A DNA stretch of 64,000 nucleotides from Limnobacter alexandrii (GCF_005871185.1 NZ_SWKN01000010.1:223763-287762); one strand, 5' to 3'; numbered from the stretch's first letter, positions 46,672 through 55,335 are shown. Made by a program: numbers and translations. The notes: generated from the sequence alone by a model not told the origin.

Positions 46672-47814
46672 ATGTTCACCACTTACTTCAATGAAACCCA
46701 CGAGGAAGCGCGCCGCAATATTCGCCGCTTCGTTGAACGACATGTCACACCCAACATCAATGAGTGGGAAGAGGCAGGCACCTTCCCCCGCGAAATTTAC
46801 AAACTGGCTGGCGACGCAGGTATTTTGGGCATCGGTTACCCGGAAGAATTCGGTGGCAACTCCGAGGGCGACTACTTCATGAGCCTGGTGGCCACTGAAG
46901 AATTGCTGCGCGCAGGCTCCGGTGGTTTCTTCTCAAGCCTCATGTCGCACGGCATTGCCTTGCCGCCAATTGCCAAGTGGGCCAGTCCCGAGATGAAAGC
47001 GCGCATTGTTCCGGAAGTGCTGAGTGGCGACAAAATTATCGCGCTGGCAGTGACCGAGCCCGGGGGTGGATCCGATGTGGCCAACTTGAAAACCCGCGCG
47101 GTGGATTGTGGTGACCACTACAAAGTATCGGGTTCTAAAACCTACATTACTTCAGGCATTCGCGCCGACTATTACACCGTGGCCGTGCGCACGGGTGGCG
47201 ATGGTTACGGCGGTATTAGCATGCTGTTGATTGAGAAAGGCACCCCGGGTTTCAGCACTGGCCAGCCATTGAAAAAAATGGGTTGGTGGTGCAGCGACAC
47301 AGCGGAGCTGTTTTTTGACAATGTGGTGGTGCCCAAGTCGAACCTGATCGGCATTGAGAATGGTGGCTTCATGATGATCATGACCAACTTCGAAGCCGAA
47401 CGTTTGGGCCTGGCCTGCTACGCCAACACCCTGTCGGAACTGGCATTCAACGAGGCCATGAACTACGCCAAAAACCGCAGCACTTTCGGCAAGCCACTGA
47501 GCAAGCACCAGGTAATTCGCCACAAACTGGCCGACATGGCCACGCAACTGGAAGCCAGCCGCGAGTTCACATACCGCGTTGCAGCACGCATGCAGGCGGG
47601 CAAGCCTGCTTTGAAAGAAGTGTCCATGGCCAAAAACTTCGCCACCAAAACATCGGACTTCATTACTTACGAAGCCGTGCAAATTTTCGGCGGCATGGGC
47701 TACATGCGCGAAAGTTTGGTGGAGCGTTTGTACCGCGACAACCGCATTGCATCCATCGGCGGCGGCACGTATGAAATCATGAATGAAATTATTGGCAAGC
47801 AGTTGGGCTTGTAA
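46672..47814 (+). CDS. Acyl-CoA dehydrogenase
   Basis: A 380-residue FAD enzyme. Blocks: IIALAVTEPGGGSDVANLKTRA (about residue 121), the helix NYAKNRSTFGKPLSKHQ (about 265) and the C-terminal QIFGGMGYMRESLVERLYRDNR (about 340). At the usual medium-chain glutamate position (YEGT) the sequence reads GGGT, but a glutamate is present in FEAERLGLA, the position used by long-chain and isovaleryl-CoA dehydrogenases. So it is probably active and of that subgroup. ATG at 46672 is 11 bases after the lipase gene. Probable operon: lipase, ACAD, MaoC, thiolase, ligase. Confidence 0.88.
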   Translation: MFTTYFNETHEEARRNIRRFVERHVTPNINEWEEAGTFPREIYKLAGDAGILGIGYPEEFGGNSEGDYFMSLVATEELLRAGSGGFFSSLMSHGIALPPIAKWASPEMKARIVPEVLSGDKIIALAVTEPGGGSDVANLKTRAVDCGDHYKVSGSKTYITSGIRADYYTVAVRTGGDGYGGISMLLIEKGTPGFSTGQPLKKMGWWCSDTAELFFDNVVVPKSNLIGIENGGFMMIMTNFEAERLGLACYANTLSELAFNEAMNYAKNRSTFGKPLSKHQVIRHKLADMATQLEASREFTYRVAARMQAGKPALKEVSMAKNFATKTSDFITYEAVQIFGGMGYMRESLVERLYRDNRIASIGGGTYEIMNEIIGKQLGL

Positions 47815-47836
47815 AAATTAAAGGAATACACACACC

Positions 47837-48718
47837 ATGTTGGCAGATTACCCCTTGAAGTATTTGGCCTTGCATTGGCCCAACATTCGGTCCATGGGTT
47901 GGGCGGCCATTCGCAATGCAACGCCCATTACGCGGCCCGGCGTCTTGCCGGAATTGCCGGTTCACCACAGCATGCATGTGCCCGCATTGAACGATGAATT
48001 GCTTGATCAATACGTGGCATGGACTGGCGCACCCGCCAACCGCTACAGCATCGACATGCCTGTGCATTTTTGTAGCCACTGGGCCATGCCCATGCTGGCC
48101 AAACTGGGCAGCCTTGCGCCTTACAATTTGTTGTCGCTGCTGAACCAAGGCTTGCGCATGCAAATTCACGCGCCCTTGAAGCGGGGCGAGGCCATTGCCT
48201 TGCGCGGCAGCTTGATGGATGTGACAGACGATGGCGACAAAGTGCGCATTCACACCCGCGTGCAGGCCAGCAACCCCAGGGGTGAACTGGCCATGGTCAT
48301 CGACAGCTACTCCACCGTGCCTAGGGCAAAACCTGCTGGCAAAAGCAAACCCGCCAAACGTGAAGAATTCGAATTCAACACCGCAGGTAATTGGACTGCC
48401 GAGGAAGAAGACGGTTTGGCTTTCGCCATGTTGACGGGTGATTTCAACCCCATTCATACCATCAAGGCGGTGGGCAAACGCACTCGCTTCAAAAGCTGCA
48501 TTCTGCACGGCTTCGGGCAACTGGCCCGCACTTGGGAGGTGTTGAACAATGCAGGGCACACTGTGGCTGACCTGGATGTGCGCTGGATCAAACCACTGCC
48601 ACTGCCCAATGCGGGCATGCAGGTGCAAACCAGTACAACACAAGATTCTGAAGGCTATACACAACTTCGCTTGGCCGCAGCCGATGGCACCTTGCATATG
48701 GTGGGGCGTTTCAAATGA
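47837..48718 (+). CDS. MaoC family dehydratase (enoyl-CoA hydratase type)
   Basis: A 293-residue hot-dog-fold protein. The C-terminal half carries the MaoC motif LTGDFNPIHTIKAVGKRT (about residues 200-217) with catalytic Asp and His, then CILHGFGQLART. The N-terminal half resembles the second hot-dog of two-domain hydratase-2 proteins. It hydrates 2-enoyl-CoA. It starts 23 bases after the acyl-CoA dehydrogenase gene with AAGGAA upstream and overlaps the thiolase gene by ATGA. Confidence 0.87.
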   Translation: MLADYPLKYLALHWPNIRSMGWAAIRNATPITRPGVLPELPVHHSMHVPALNDELLDQYVAWTGAPANRYSIDMPVHFCSHWAMPMLAKLGSLAPYNLLSLLNQGLRMQIHAPLKRGEAIALRGSLMDVTDDGDKVRIHTRVQASNPRGELAMVIDSYSTVPRAKPAGKSKPAKREEFEFNTAGNWTAEEEDGLAFAMLTGDFNPIHTIKAVGKRTRFKSCILHGFGQLARTWEVLNNAGHTVADLDVRWIKPLPLPNAGMQVQTSTTQDSEGYTQLRLAAADGTLHMVGRFK

Positions 48719-50010
48719 AGTCGATTCGCAAGGCAGTGATTGTGGACGGCGTGCGCACGCCATTTCTGGATTCGGGGGGTGCTTATTCCCAATTGATGAC
48801 GTACGAGTTGGGCGGCAAAGCAATCGCAGGCCTGGTGAACAAGACCGGCATTGATTCAAACCGCGTGAACATGGTGACCATGGGCACGGTGCTGCATGAA
48901 ATTGAAACCTCGAACGTCGCCCGCGAAAGCATGTTGAGTGCTGGCTTGCCCGCCACCATCCCGGCTTACACCACATCGATGGCGGGCTTGTCAGCCAGTG
49001 TGGGCTTCGCGAATTTGTGCGACATGATCGCCTTGGGTCGAATTCATGTTGGTATTGCGGCGGGTGTGGAAAGCTTCTCGGATATTCCAATCCGTTACTC
49101 GCAAAAAATTCGCCGAGCAGCCATGAAGGTGCGGCAAAATTCCTCTGCTAAAAATATCCTGAAAAATTTGGCTTCACTTCGCCCAAGCGATTTGAAACCC
49201 GAAATGCCCACAGGCACCGACTTCACCACGCGCAAAACCATGGGTGTGTGTGCCGAGCAAATGGTGCAGAAGTTCAAGGTAAGCCGGGAGGACTGCGATG
49301 CTTTTACAGTGCGTAGCCACCAGCTGGCCATTGATGCGTTAAAGCAAGGCCACTTCGAAGGCACCATCATCCCGGTGCAGGTGCCCGGCTTTAAACACCT
49401 CATTACACAAGATAACACACCGCGCGAAGACAGTAATATTCAAAAGTTGTCGACCATGCGCACCATTTTCAGCAAAAGCGGTGTGATCACGGCAGCAGGC
49501 TCATCGCGCTTTACCGATGGTTCCGCCGCTTTGCTGGTGACTAGCCTGGAAGCCGCAAGGGAAATGGGCTTACAGCCCTTGGCCGAAGTGGTGGATTATC
49601 AACTGGCCGCAGTAAAAAGCCTGGAAGACGAAATGCTGCTTGGACCAGCCGTGTCCATTCCCGCATTGTTGGCCCGAAACAAGTTGAGCATGAATGACAT
49701 CGATGTGTGGGAACTTCATGAAGCCTTTGCTGCTCAAATTCTCGTGAACATCGCCTGTATGGCCCGCACGGAATACGCAGATGAATATTACGCAGGCGCT
49801 GTGCCTGGGGAGTTACCTCTCAGCAAACTGAACACTTGGGGTGGGTCGCTTTCATTGGGCAATCCGTTTGCAGCCACTGGAATTCGTTTGCTAACCACCG
49901 CAGCGAGAAGATTAAAAGTAGAAAACGCCAGGTACGCGGTAGTATCTAGTTGTGCCGGTGGAGGTTTAGGCGCAGCAGTCCTAATAAAAAACATGGAGAC
50001 AAACACATGA
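48715..50010 (+). CDS. Thiolase-family protein (FadI-like) lacking the nucleophilic cysteine
   Basis: A 431-residue thiolase. The C-terminal catalytic blocks are normal: WELHEAFAAQIL (about residue 327, His) and SSCAGGGLGAAVLI (about 418, Cys). But the N-terminal nucleophile block reads PAYTTSMAGLSAS, where FadI and HADHB have a cysteine (TRAC or TMAC); here Gly91 stands in its place. Without it, normal thiolysis should fail, so the protein may be an inactive or altered partner. Length and overall similarity are otherwise typical. It overlaps both neighbours by ATGA. The ligase gene starts in its stop codon. Confidence 0.82.
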   Translation: MKSIRKAVIVDGVRTPFLDSGGAYSQLMTYELGGKAIAGLVNKTGIDSNRVNMVTMGTVLHEIETSNVARESMLSAGLPATIPAYTTSMAGLSASVGFANLCDMIALGRIHVGIAAGVESFSDIPIRYSQKIRRAAMKVRQNSSAKNILKNLASLRPSDLKPEMPTGTDFTTRKTMGVCAEQMVQKFKVSREDCDAFTVRSHQLAIDALKQGHFEGTIIPVQVPGFKHLITQDNTPREDSNIQKLSTMRTIFSKSGVITAAGSSRFTDGSAALLVTSLEAAREMGLQPLAEVVDYQLAAVKSLEDEMLLGPAVSIPALLARNKLSMNDIDVWELHEAFAAQILVNIACMARTEYADEYYAGAVPGELPLSKLNTWGGSLSLGNPFAATGIRLLTTAARRLKVENARYAVVSSCAGGGLGAAVLIKNMETNT

Positions 50011-51698
50011 GCGAAGCGCAGTTCGAGAAATTCGAGACCCTGCTGGATTGCCTGGACCATTGGGCCGCAACCCAACCCAACAAGGTTTACTTCACGCAGC
50101 CATTCTCTACCGAGAAAACTGTGGACTACACCTGGGCGCAAGTGGCCGACCAGGTGAACCGCATGGCAGCTTACTTGCAGTCGCTTAACCTGCCCGAGAA
50201 AACCCACATTGGCATTCTGGGCAAGAACAGTGCGCACTGGATCATGGCCGACCTCGCCATTTGGCGGGCAGGGCATGTGTCCATCCCCTTGTACCCCACG
50301 CTGAATGCTGAAACCGCTGAGTACGTTCTGGACAACAGCGATTCGAAAATGATCTTCATCGGCAAAATGGACGAGTTGTGGCGCGTGGTCGAGAAGGGCA
50401 TTCCCACCAGCATGCCCACTATCACTTTGCCTTTGGCGCCGCAGTTGGCCCACGCCAAGAAATGGGACGACATTGTTGCCAGCACTGCACCCACACAAAA
50501 CCCGGTGAAGCGCAGCAAAGACGAAATGGCCACCATGCTGTACACGTCTGGCAGCACAGGCAAGCCCAAAGGTGTCATGATCTCGTTTAACGCCATGATC
50601 AGCGCCCTGCGTGGCACATCGAAGGTCATGACTTTCAACAACAACGACCGCATGATTTCCTATTTGCCGCTGGCCCACGCGGCCGAGCGTGCCATTCTGG
50701 AAACCGGCTCGCTGTTCTATGGCTTTCATGTGTACTTCTCGTTTGGGCTGGACAGCTTCATTCAAGACTTGCAACGCGCACGGCCCACGCTGTTTTTCTC
50801 GGTGCCTCGTTTGTGGACCAAGTTTTACAACGGTATTTGCGGAAAAATTCCGCTGGGTGTGCAACATGTTATTTTCCGAATCCCGATTCTGTCCGGTTTG
50901 TTCAAAAAGTTCTTGCTGAAAAAACTGGGGCTTGCTGAAGTGCGCATGGCGCTGAGTGGTTCGGCACCCTTGGCCCCTGCGTTGATGTCTTGGTATCGCA
51001 ACCTGGGGCTTGATTTGCTCGAAGGTTATGCCATGAGCGAAAACTTCGCTTACTCGCATTGCAGCCTGCCCGGCAAGGTGCGCGTGGGTTACGTGGGCAA
51101 CACCTATCCTGGCGTGGAGTGCAAAATTTCCGAAGTTGGCGAAGTGCTGGTGAAAAGCCCCTGCAACATGATGGGCTATTACAAAAACCCCGAGCTGACT
51201 GCGCAGTCGTATACCGAAGACGGTTTCCTGAAAACCGGCGACATGGGTGTGATTGATGATCAGGGTCGCTTGAAAATTACCGGTCGCGTGAAAGAGTTGT
51301 TCAAGACCAGCAAGGGCAAATACATAGCGCCCGTGCCAATTGAGAACCGTTTGAACGGCCATGAATTGATTGAAGCAGTGTGCGTTACCGGCCCCTCGTT
51401 TTCACAGCCATTCGCCCTGGTGATGTTGCCACTTGAGGAGCACAAACAAGTGGAGCAAAACCCCAATGAGGCTGCACGGGTTGAAAGTGAAATGACCGAG
51501 CTGCTGAACCATGTGAATGGTCAACTTGAGGCGCACGAGAAGTTGAGTTGTATTGTGGTGGTGAAAGACCTGTGGAGCATGGAAAACGGCTTCCTGACAC
51601 CCACCATGAAAATCAAGCGCAACGTGATTGAAGAGAACTATTTGCCCAAGGCCGAAGGTTGGGTTGCGCTGAAAAAACCGGTGGTGATTGAGCAGTAA
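50007..51698 (+). CDS. AMP-dependent acyl-CoA synthetase (long-chain fatty-acid ligase type)
   Basis: A 563-residue adenylate-forming enzyme. ATP-binding P-loop MLYTSGSTGKPKGVM near residue 175, YAMSENFAYSH near 341, and the end motif TGDMGVIDDQGRLKITGRVKE near 412 with the linker hinge. The lysine of the C-terminal catalytic loop is in TPTMKIKRN near 535. It activates fatty acids to acyl-CoA and so feeds the operon. It starts in the thiolase stop codon (ATGA). A terminator follows 22 bases after its stop. Confidence 0.9.
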   Translation: MSEAQFEKFETLLDCLDHWAATQPNKVYFTQPFSTEKTVDYTWAQVADQVNRMAAYLQSLNLPEKTHIGILGKNSAHWIMADLAIWRAGHVSIPLYPTLNAETAEYVLDNSDSKMIFIGKMDELWRVVEKGIPTSMPTITLPLAPQLAHAKKWDDIVASTAPTQNPVKRSKDEMATMLYTSGSTGKPKGVMISFNAMISALRGTSKVMTFNNNDRMISYLPLAHAAERAILETGSLFYGFHVYFSFGLDSFIQDLQRARPTLFFSVPRLWTKFYNGICGKIPLGVQHVIFRIPILSGLFKKFLLKKLGLAEVRMALSGSAPLAPALMSWYRNLGLDLLEGYAMSENFAYSHCSLPGKVRVGYVGNTYPGVECKISEVGEVLVKSPCNMMGYYKNPELTAQSYTEDGFLKTGDMGVIDDQGRLKITGRVKELFKTSKGKYIAPVPIENRLNGHELIEAVCVTGPSFSQPFALVMLPLEEHKQVEQNPNEAARVESEMTELLNHVNGQLEAHEKLSCIVVVKDLWSMENGFLTPTMKIKRNVIEENYLPKAEGWVALKKPVVIEQ

Positions 51699-51720
51699 TA
51701 TTTCGCCAAGTGATAAAAAA

Positions 51721-51748
51721 AAGCCCGGATTTCTCCGGGCTTTTTTTT
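51721..51748. terminator. Rho-independent terminator between acyl-CoA ligase and pirin
   Basis: AAGCCCGGA, a three-base loop region, TCCGGGCTT and then eight Ts; a run of As precedes it. The A and T tracts on both sides mean it can stop both convergent transcripts. Confidence 0.92.
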
Positions 51749-52607
51749 ACGCCAGCGTGCCTTCACGAAAATCCTGCAAGGCCTGCCGAATTTCCTGTTC
51801 GGTGTTCATCACGAACGGGCCGTACTGCGCAATCGGCTCGTTCAGTGGCTTGCCCGCAATCAGCAAAGCCTTGGCATCGGCGCTTGCTTCAATTACAACG
51901 CCATCGCCTTCGTTTTTCAAAATGGCCATTCGCTTGTCGCCAATGGTTTGGCCAGCCACCTTCACTTCACCCCGGTACACAAACACCACCGCATTGTGTT
52001 GGGCGGCCAAGTTTTGAACAAATTTTGAGCCGGCAGGCAGGTGTAAATCGAGGTACAAAGGTTGTGTGCCCTCGCGGCTTACAGCGCCTTCCACGCCGTG
52101 GCTATTGCCTGCAATTGCGGTTACGGCTACACCTTCCGCAGTTTCAAACTGGGGCAGGTCAGCATTGGTGAAATCGCGATACCAAGGCGCGCACATTTTG
52201 TCTTTCGCAGGCAGGTTCAACCACAGCTGAAAACCTTCCATCACGCCTTCTTCCTGCTGCGGAATTTCACTGTGAAACACACCTCGCCCGGCAGTCATCC
52301 ACTGCACACCGCCGTTTTCCAGCAAGCCCCTGTTGCCCTTGCTGTCCTCATGCAGCATGCGGCCCGCAATCATGTAGGTAATGGTTTCAAACCCACGGTG
52401 AGGGTGGTTCGGAAAGCCCGCAATGTAATCGTTGGGGTTGTCGCTGCCGAAGTTGTCCAGCATCAGGAAGGGGTCAAGCCTGCGCTGCAGGTTTTGAGTA
52501 ATTACGCGGGTTAGCTTTACGCCTGCGCCATCGCTGGTGGGCTGGCCCGTAATGATGTGTTCAACCGTTCTTGGATTGTTGACCGTGGGGATTGTTGGCT
52601 TGTTCAT
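51747..52607 (-). CDS. Pirin family protein
   Basis: A 286-residue bicupin. The N-terminal Pirin domain contains the metal ligands in GFPNHPHRGFETITYM (about residues 56-71) and the HSE motif GVFHSE (about 98-103); the C-terminal cupin runs from about residue 170. Pirins can act as quercetinases or redox-sensitive regulators. ATG at 52607 has AGAGG five bases upstream. Single gene on the minus strand, convergent with the lipid operon. I see no sign of truncation. Confidence 0.92.
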   Translation of the reverse strand: MNKPTIPTVNNPRTVEHIITGQPTSDGAGVKLTRVITQNLQRRLDPFLMLDNFGSDNPNDYIAGFPNHPHRGFETITYMIAGRMLHEDSKGNRGLLENGGVQWMTAGRGVFHSEIPQQEEGVMEGFQLWLNLPAKDKMCAPWYRDFTNADLPQFETAEGVAVTAIAGNSHGVEGAVSREGTQPLYLDLHLPAGSKFVQNLAAQHNAVVFVYRGEVKVAGQTIGDKRMAILKNEGDGVVIEASADAKALLIAGKPLNEPIAQYGPFVMNTEQEIRQALQDFREGTLA

Positions 52608-52799
52608 AACTACCTCTTGATGAACTGGTGAATAAGCCAATTTTACCGCATACCACAAGGCCAAGAACACCTTGTGGAACAAACACTTCGGTTGAAATTC
52701 CCAAGTTTAATATTGCACTGCAAAAAATTTAATTCAATTGAATCAAGGGTTTGCCCTGTCACAAAAAACAAACGATCGATTGAAATTTAGAGTTTTTTT

Positions 52800-52859
52800 C
52801 TAACGTTTACAGTTGTTAATGCCAAAAATGATTGTTACATTGAATGGTGTCAACGTTAG
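52800..52859. promoter_or_regulatory. Inverted repeat CTAACGTT/AACGTTAG before the metal-dependent hydrolase
   Basis: Perfect eight-base arms (52800-52807 and 52852-52859) separated by 44 bases lie in the 292-base gap upstream of the hydrolase gene at 52900. They may be two half-sites of a regulator allowing a DNA loop, or be part of the 5' leader structure. A related sequence CGATCGATTGAA lies nearby at about 52772. Confidence 0.35.
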
Positions 52860-52899
52860 TACCAAAGCATAAAAATAGCTGCAACCAAAGGAGTACACC

Positions 52900-53814
52900 A
52901 TGAAAATTATTCCAGTTCGCCGTGACGTCAAAATCAACCTCGACGAGTCCCGCATCAACAACTGGCACGAAGCCGGTGAACACGTTACGCATTTCTTCAA
53001 TGCCTTGTCCGTGTTGTTCCCGGCTGGCGAGCGTTTGTTCATGGACTCCGTACGCGCTTACAAAGACCAGGTCACCGATCCTGACCTGAAAAAAGCCATC
53101 ACCGCATTCATCGGCCAAGAAGCGCTGCACAGCCGCGAGCACGAGGAATACAACGAGATGATGGACCGCAGTGGTGTGCCCGCATTGAAGCTGGACAAAA
53201 TGCTGTGGAGCCTGTTGGGTGGTTTGCAAAAAGGCTTGGGCAAAAAATTGTCACTTGCCGGCACCATTGCGCTGGAACATTACACCGCCATCATGGCCGA
53301 CGCCGTGTTGAAAGATCCAAAAGTTACTGGCGAGAAATCGGACGAAGGTTTCAAGCAAATGTGGCAGTGGCATGCATACGAAGAAACCGAGCACAAAGCC
53401 GTGGCCTACGACGTGTGGAACACCGTGATTCCCGACAACGTATACAACCGCTTCATTCGCCGCTTCGGCATGGTGCTGGCCACCGTCATTTTCTGGCCCG
53501 TCATCATGTACTTCCACGCACGCCTGGTATTCGCTGACCCCAACACCAAGGGCAAGCACCTGCAAGGCTATAAAGCCGTTGCCAAAATGTTGCTGGGCAA
53601 GGAAGGCATTTTCCGCAACGCCATGAGCGACTTCTTCGACTACTTCCGCGCTGACTTCCACCCCTGGGACCACGACAACAGCCACTTCATGAAAGAGATC
53701 GATGCTTTCGTGGAAAAGGTCAACCAGACCATGCGCAACCCCAACCCTGAAGTGAAAAAAGCAGTTCGTGCGCGCATGAGCAAAGCGGTAAGCAAGGCGC
53801 CAGTGGCTGCATAA
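52900..53814 (+). CDS. Predicted metal-dependent hydrolase (PF10118 type)
   Basis: A 304-residue protein. It has several His/Glu pairs arranged like a helical metal site: QEALHSREHEEYNEM (about residues 70-84), ALEHYTAIMADAV (about 125), and WHAYEETEHKAVAYD (about 163-177), reminiscent of ferritin-like di-metal proteins. One or two hydrophobic segments near residue 195 may touch the membrane. The family is widely called predicted metal-dependent hydrolase; substrate unknown. RBS AAAGGAG precedes the ATG. It is the last core gene before the cassette array. Confidence 0.85.
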   Translation: MKIIPVRRDVKINLDESRINNWHEAGEHVTHFFNALSVLFPAGERLFMDSVRAYKDQVTDPDLKKAITAFIGQEALHSREHEEYNEMMDRSGVPALKLDKMLWSLLGGLQKGLGKKLSLAGTIALEHYTAIMADAVLKDPKVTGEKSDEGFKQMWQWHAYEETEHKAVAYDVWNTVIPDNVYNRFIRRFGMVLATVIFWPVIMYFHARLVFADPNTKGKHLQGYKAVAKMLLGKEGIFRNAMSDFFDYFRADFHPWDHDNSHFMKEIDAFVEKVNQTMRNPNPEVKKAVRARMSKAVSKAPVAA

Positions 53815-53840
53815 GAACAATAATTTTTTCTTTCTGAAAG

Positions 53841-53876
53841 CCGGACCATTCGTAGCGGGGTGGTCCGGTTTTTTTA
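53841..53876 (+). terminator. Rho-independent terminator after the metal-dependent hydrolase
   Basis: CCGGACCA, loop and TGGTCCGG followed by seven Ts; it lies 26 bases after the stop codon. Confidence 0.92.
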
Positions 53877-53902
53877 TTCCCGCGAGTTTTTTTAGTTCAG
53901 TT

Positions 53903-53935
53903 ACACCGCCCTTCAAATGAGGGGTGGTGTTTTTT
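53903..53935 (+). terminator. Second hairpin with T-run before the cassette array
   Basis: ACACCGCCC, loop and GGGGTGGTGT followed by a run of Ts; one imperfect pair. It would further insulate the cassette array from transcription coming from the left. Confidence 0.65.
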
Positions 53936-54149
53936 GCTGTGTGGCTGAGAGTAAAGCTGGGCGGGGTTTTTGGTTGTTGATTATTTATTAAGCAGTGGGG
54001 TGAGGGGAGTGGATTGCTTGCTGTTGTATGACAATTAATTTAGTTTATGTACTAATTAAATTACGTGTCTAACAAGAGCAGGCTTTGGTGGTGGCCTGCG
54101 GTAGCTATGGTGGGTCACTTTCATTCTCAAACCATAAAGGAGAGCATTT
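53936..54149. promoter_or_regulatory. AT-rich left edge of the cassette array with candidate promoter
   Basis: No gene is seen. ATGACA (54028-54033) and TACTAA (54050-54055) with a 16-base spacer form a weak sigma-70 promoter facing the cassettes, at the place where an integron promoter would be expected. An inverse-core-like GTCTAAC lies at 54067. No integrase gene or clear attI is present. Confidence 0.3.
54067..54137 (+). repeat. Possible decayed attC-like site at the left edge of the array
   Basis: GTCTAAC at 54067-54073 is a perfect RYYYAAC inverse core. GCAGGC/GCCTGC can pair inside. The far end reads CTCAAACCATA where a full site would have a GTTRRRY core; this core is missing, so the site is probably inactive or a relic of the original insertion junction. 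Confidence 0.35.
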
Positions 54150-54284
54150 ATGGCACTTAAACCTGGACCAAAGCCAATAGCAAAATCAACGGGGAAGCCG
54201 GATCAGCGCCGTCGTGATAACAAAACCACACCAGGAAATACACCGTCCCTAAAGCCTAGCACTCCCCCAAAGAAAGCTAAATGA
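54150..54284 (+). CDS. Small Lys/Pro-rich cassette protein
   Basis: A 44-residue protein, first cassette gene. It is rich in Lys, Pro and Thr (MALKPGPKPIAKST start, PSTPPKKAK end) and very basic. AAAGGAG lies eight bases before the ATG. It lies between the array edge and the first attC-like site at 54307. I recognise no domain. High basicity suggests nucleic-acid or membrane contact, but no function is shown. A chance frame is possible, though the good ribosome site speaks for a real gene. Confidence 0.5.
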   Translation: MALKPGPKPIAKSTGKPDQRRRDNKTTPGNTPSLKPSTPPKKAK

Positions 54285-54306
54285 CAGGCGGCGCTCTGAT
54301 TTGCCC

Positions 54307-54372
54307 TTCTAACTTGGCAGTCGAGCGGGCCAGCGCAAAATGTCGCGCTGGCTACTCACTTCAGCATTAGGG
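54307..54372 (+). repeat. attC-like site 1 (degenerate cores)
   Basis: TTCTAAC (54307-54313) serves as the inverse core and ATTAGGG (54366-54372) as the core. CCAGCGC/GCGCTGG forms the central hairpin. Both cores deviate by one or more bases from RYYYAAC/GTTRRRY. Confidence 0.65.
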
Positions 54373-54388
54373 ACAGAGGAAAGACCGT

Positions 54389-55093
54389 ATGCTCGATCTT
54401 GGTTCTACAGATTTTAATCTGGCTGTGCCAAACATTGACGCTTCAAAGCTCGAGGTCGCGTCAAGCTCTTTGTTCGATGAGTGGGGGGCTTACGTCGATC
54501 AGTCGCTGACGTTGCCTGACTATTCTCTATTTCTACAAATTGAAGAAGGCTCGATCAATGGCTGGGGCAGAATTAAATCAACTGCTGGAGCCTTAGTTAT
54601 TGGAATAACCGCCTATGGCGGATTAATGTCAGGGGTTGAAATAATCAGCAAACAGTTGAGAGCTACAGGTAATTTTTTGTCTGACCAAGCTCTGAGTAAG
54701 TTCTCTTGTGCGAAGTCCGATGCGACGGTTAAAAGAAAAGGTGGGGTACCAGCAGCTATTCAAAGGCTCTTTGTTCGCGTACAGAGTGGCGAGTTAAGTC
54801 CAGCCGAGGCATCCATTCTTGCCGAAACTATCTTGGGAAATAATGCTCACGAAGTCCCGGGATTTCTGGAAACTTTATCAAACGCTTTTCGCAATTGTCC
54901 TCGTCGTCCCCAGCAAGCTCAACTACCGCTCGATGAATTTACAGAGATAATTCCACCCGAAGTAAATGGTAGCGAACTACCAAAACCGCGCACACGCCGC
55001 GCTCCTGACTTTCCGCCACCGCTGCATTACCGCGTTGAGGTATGGCGAGAGTCAAAAAGGAAACGAAAGCAAACGAAGGTAACTGTTTTATGA
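54389..55093 (+). CDS. Cassette protein of unknown function with a short hydrophobic segment
   Basis: A 234-residue protein I do not recognise. One hydrophobic stretch (AGALVIGITAYGGLMSGVEI, about residues 66-85) could be a membrane helix or a buried core helix. The middle has a compact helical part (PAAIQRLFVRVQSGELSPAEASILAETI, about 129-156). The C-terminal 45 residues are basic and Pro-rich (PPEVNGSELPKPRTRRAP, then RESKRKRKQTK). GAGGAAAG is present upstream of the ATG. It occupies cassette 2, bounded by attC-like sites at 54307 and 55107. Confidence 0.7.
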   Translation: MLDLGSTDFNLAVPNIDASKLEVASSSLFDEWGAYVDQSLTLPDYSLFLQIEEGSINGWGRIKSTAGALVIGITAYGGLMSGVEIISKQLRATGNFLSDQALSKFSCAKSDATVKRKGGVPAAIQRLFVRVQSGELSPAEASILAETILGNNAHEVPGFLETLSNAFRNCPRRPQQAQLPLDEFTEIIPPEVNGSELPKPRTRRAPDFPPPLHYRVEVWRESKRKRKQTKVTVL

Positions 55094-55106
55094 ACAATTG
55101 CAGGGT

Positions 55107-55211
55107 GTCTAACAATTGCATTAACTCGGAAAGTCCTCTGCGGTACTCGTTTGTGGCGGATGCTACAAACCTCGCCCCGCCTCGGTTGGCCAGTTATGCA
55201 AAGCGTTATTC
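55107..55211 (+). repeat. attC-like site 2
   Basis: GTCTAAC (55107-55113, perfect inverse core) pairs in general layout with GTTATTC (55205-55211, degenerate core). Inner arms TTGCAT-TAACTCGG and CCAGTTATGCAA are inverted repeats. Total 105 bases, within the long attC range. Confidence 0.7.
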
Positions 55212-55335
55212 GTAAGAAACTATAACTAGCATCGTTTCTAAAATCAGGGATCGTTCTCAGTGGCCTTGTTTCGAAAATTCTGACCATCTTGCTGACTTAG
55301 ACGCACTGGCTGATGATGCAAATGGACTTGGCACT

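Noticed and set aside
47165..47240. Possible CRISPR or other direct-repeat arrays in the window
   Set aside because: No regularly spaced repeats with unique spacers were found; the only repeated elements are the attC sites, the nine-base tandem repeat and the MocR boxes.
49788..51362. 524-residue minus-strand frame opposite the acyl-CoA ligase gene
   Set aside because: The + strand encodes a full AMP-binding enzyme with all motifs; the antisense reading has no family match and is rich in His and Gln as expected for a shadow.
53936..54149. A full attI or integrase remnant at the left edge of the cassette array
   Set aside because: No tyrosine-recombinase motif occurs on either strand from 51.7 to 54.3 kb, and only one inverse-core-like sequence is present, so attI is not claimed.
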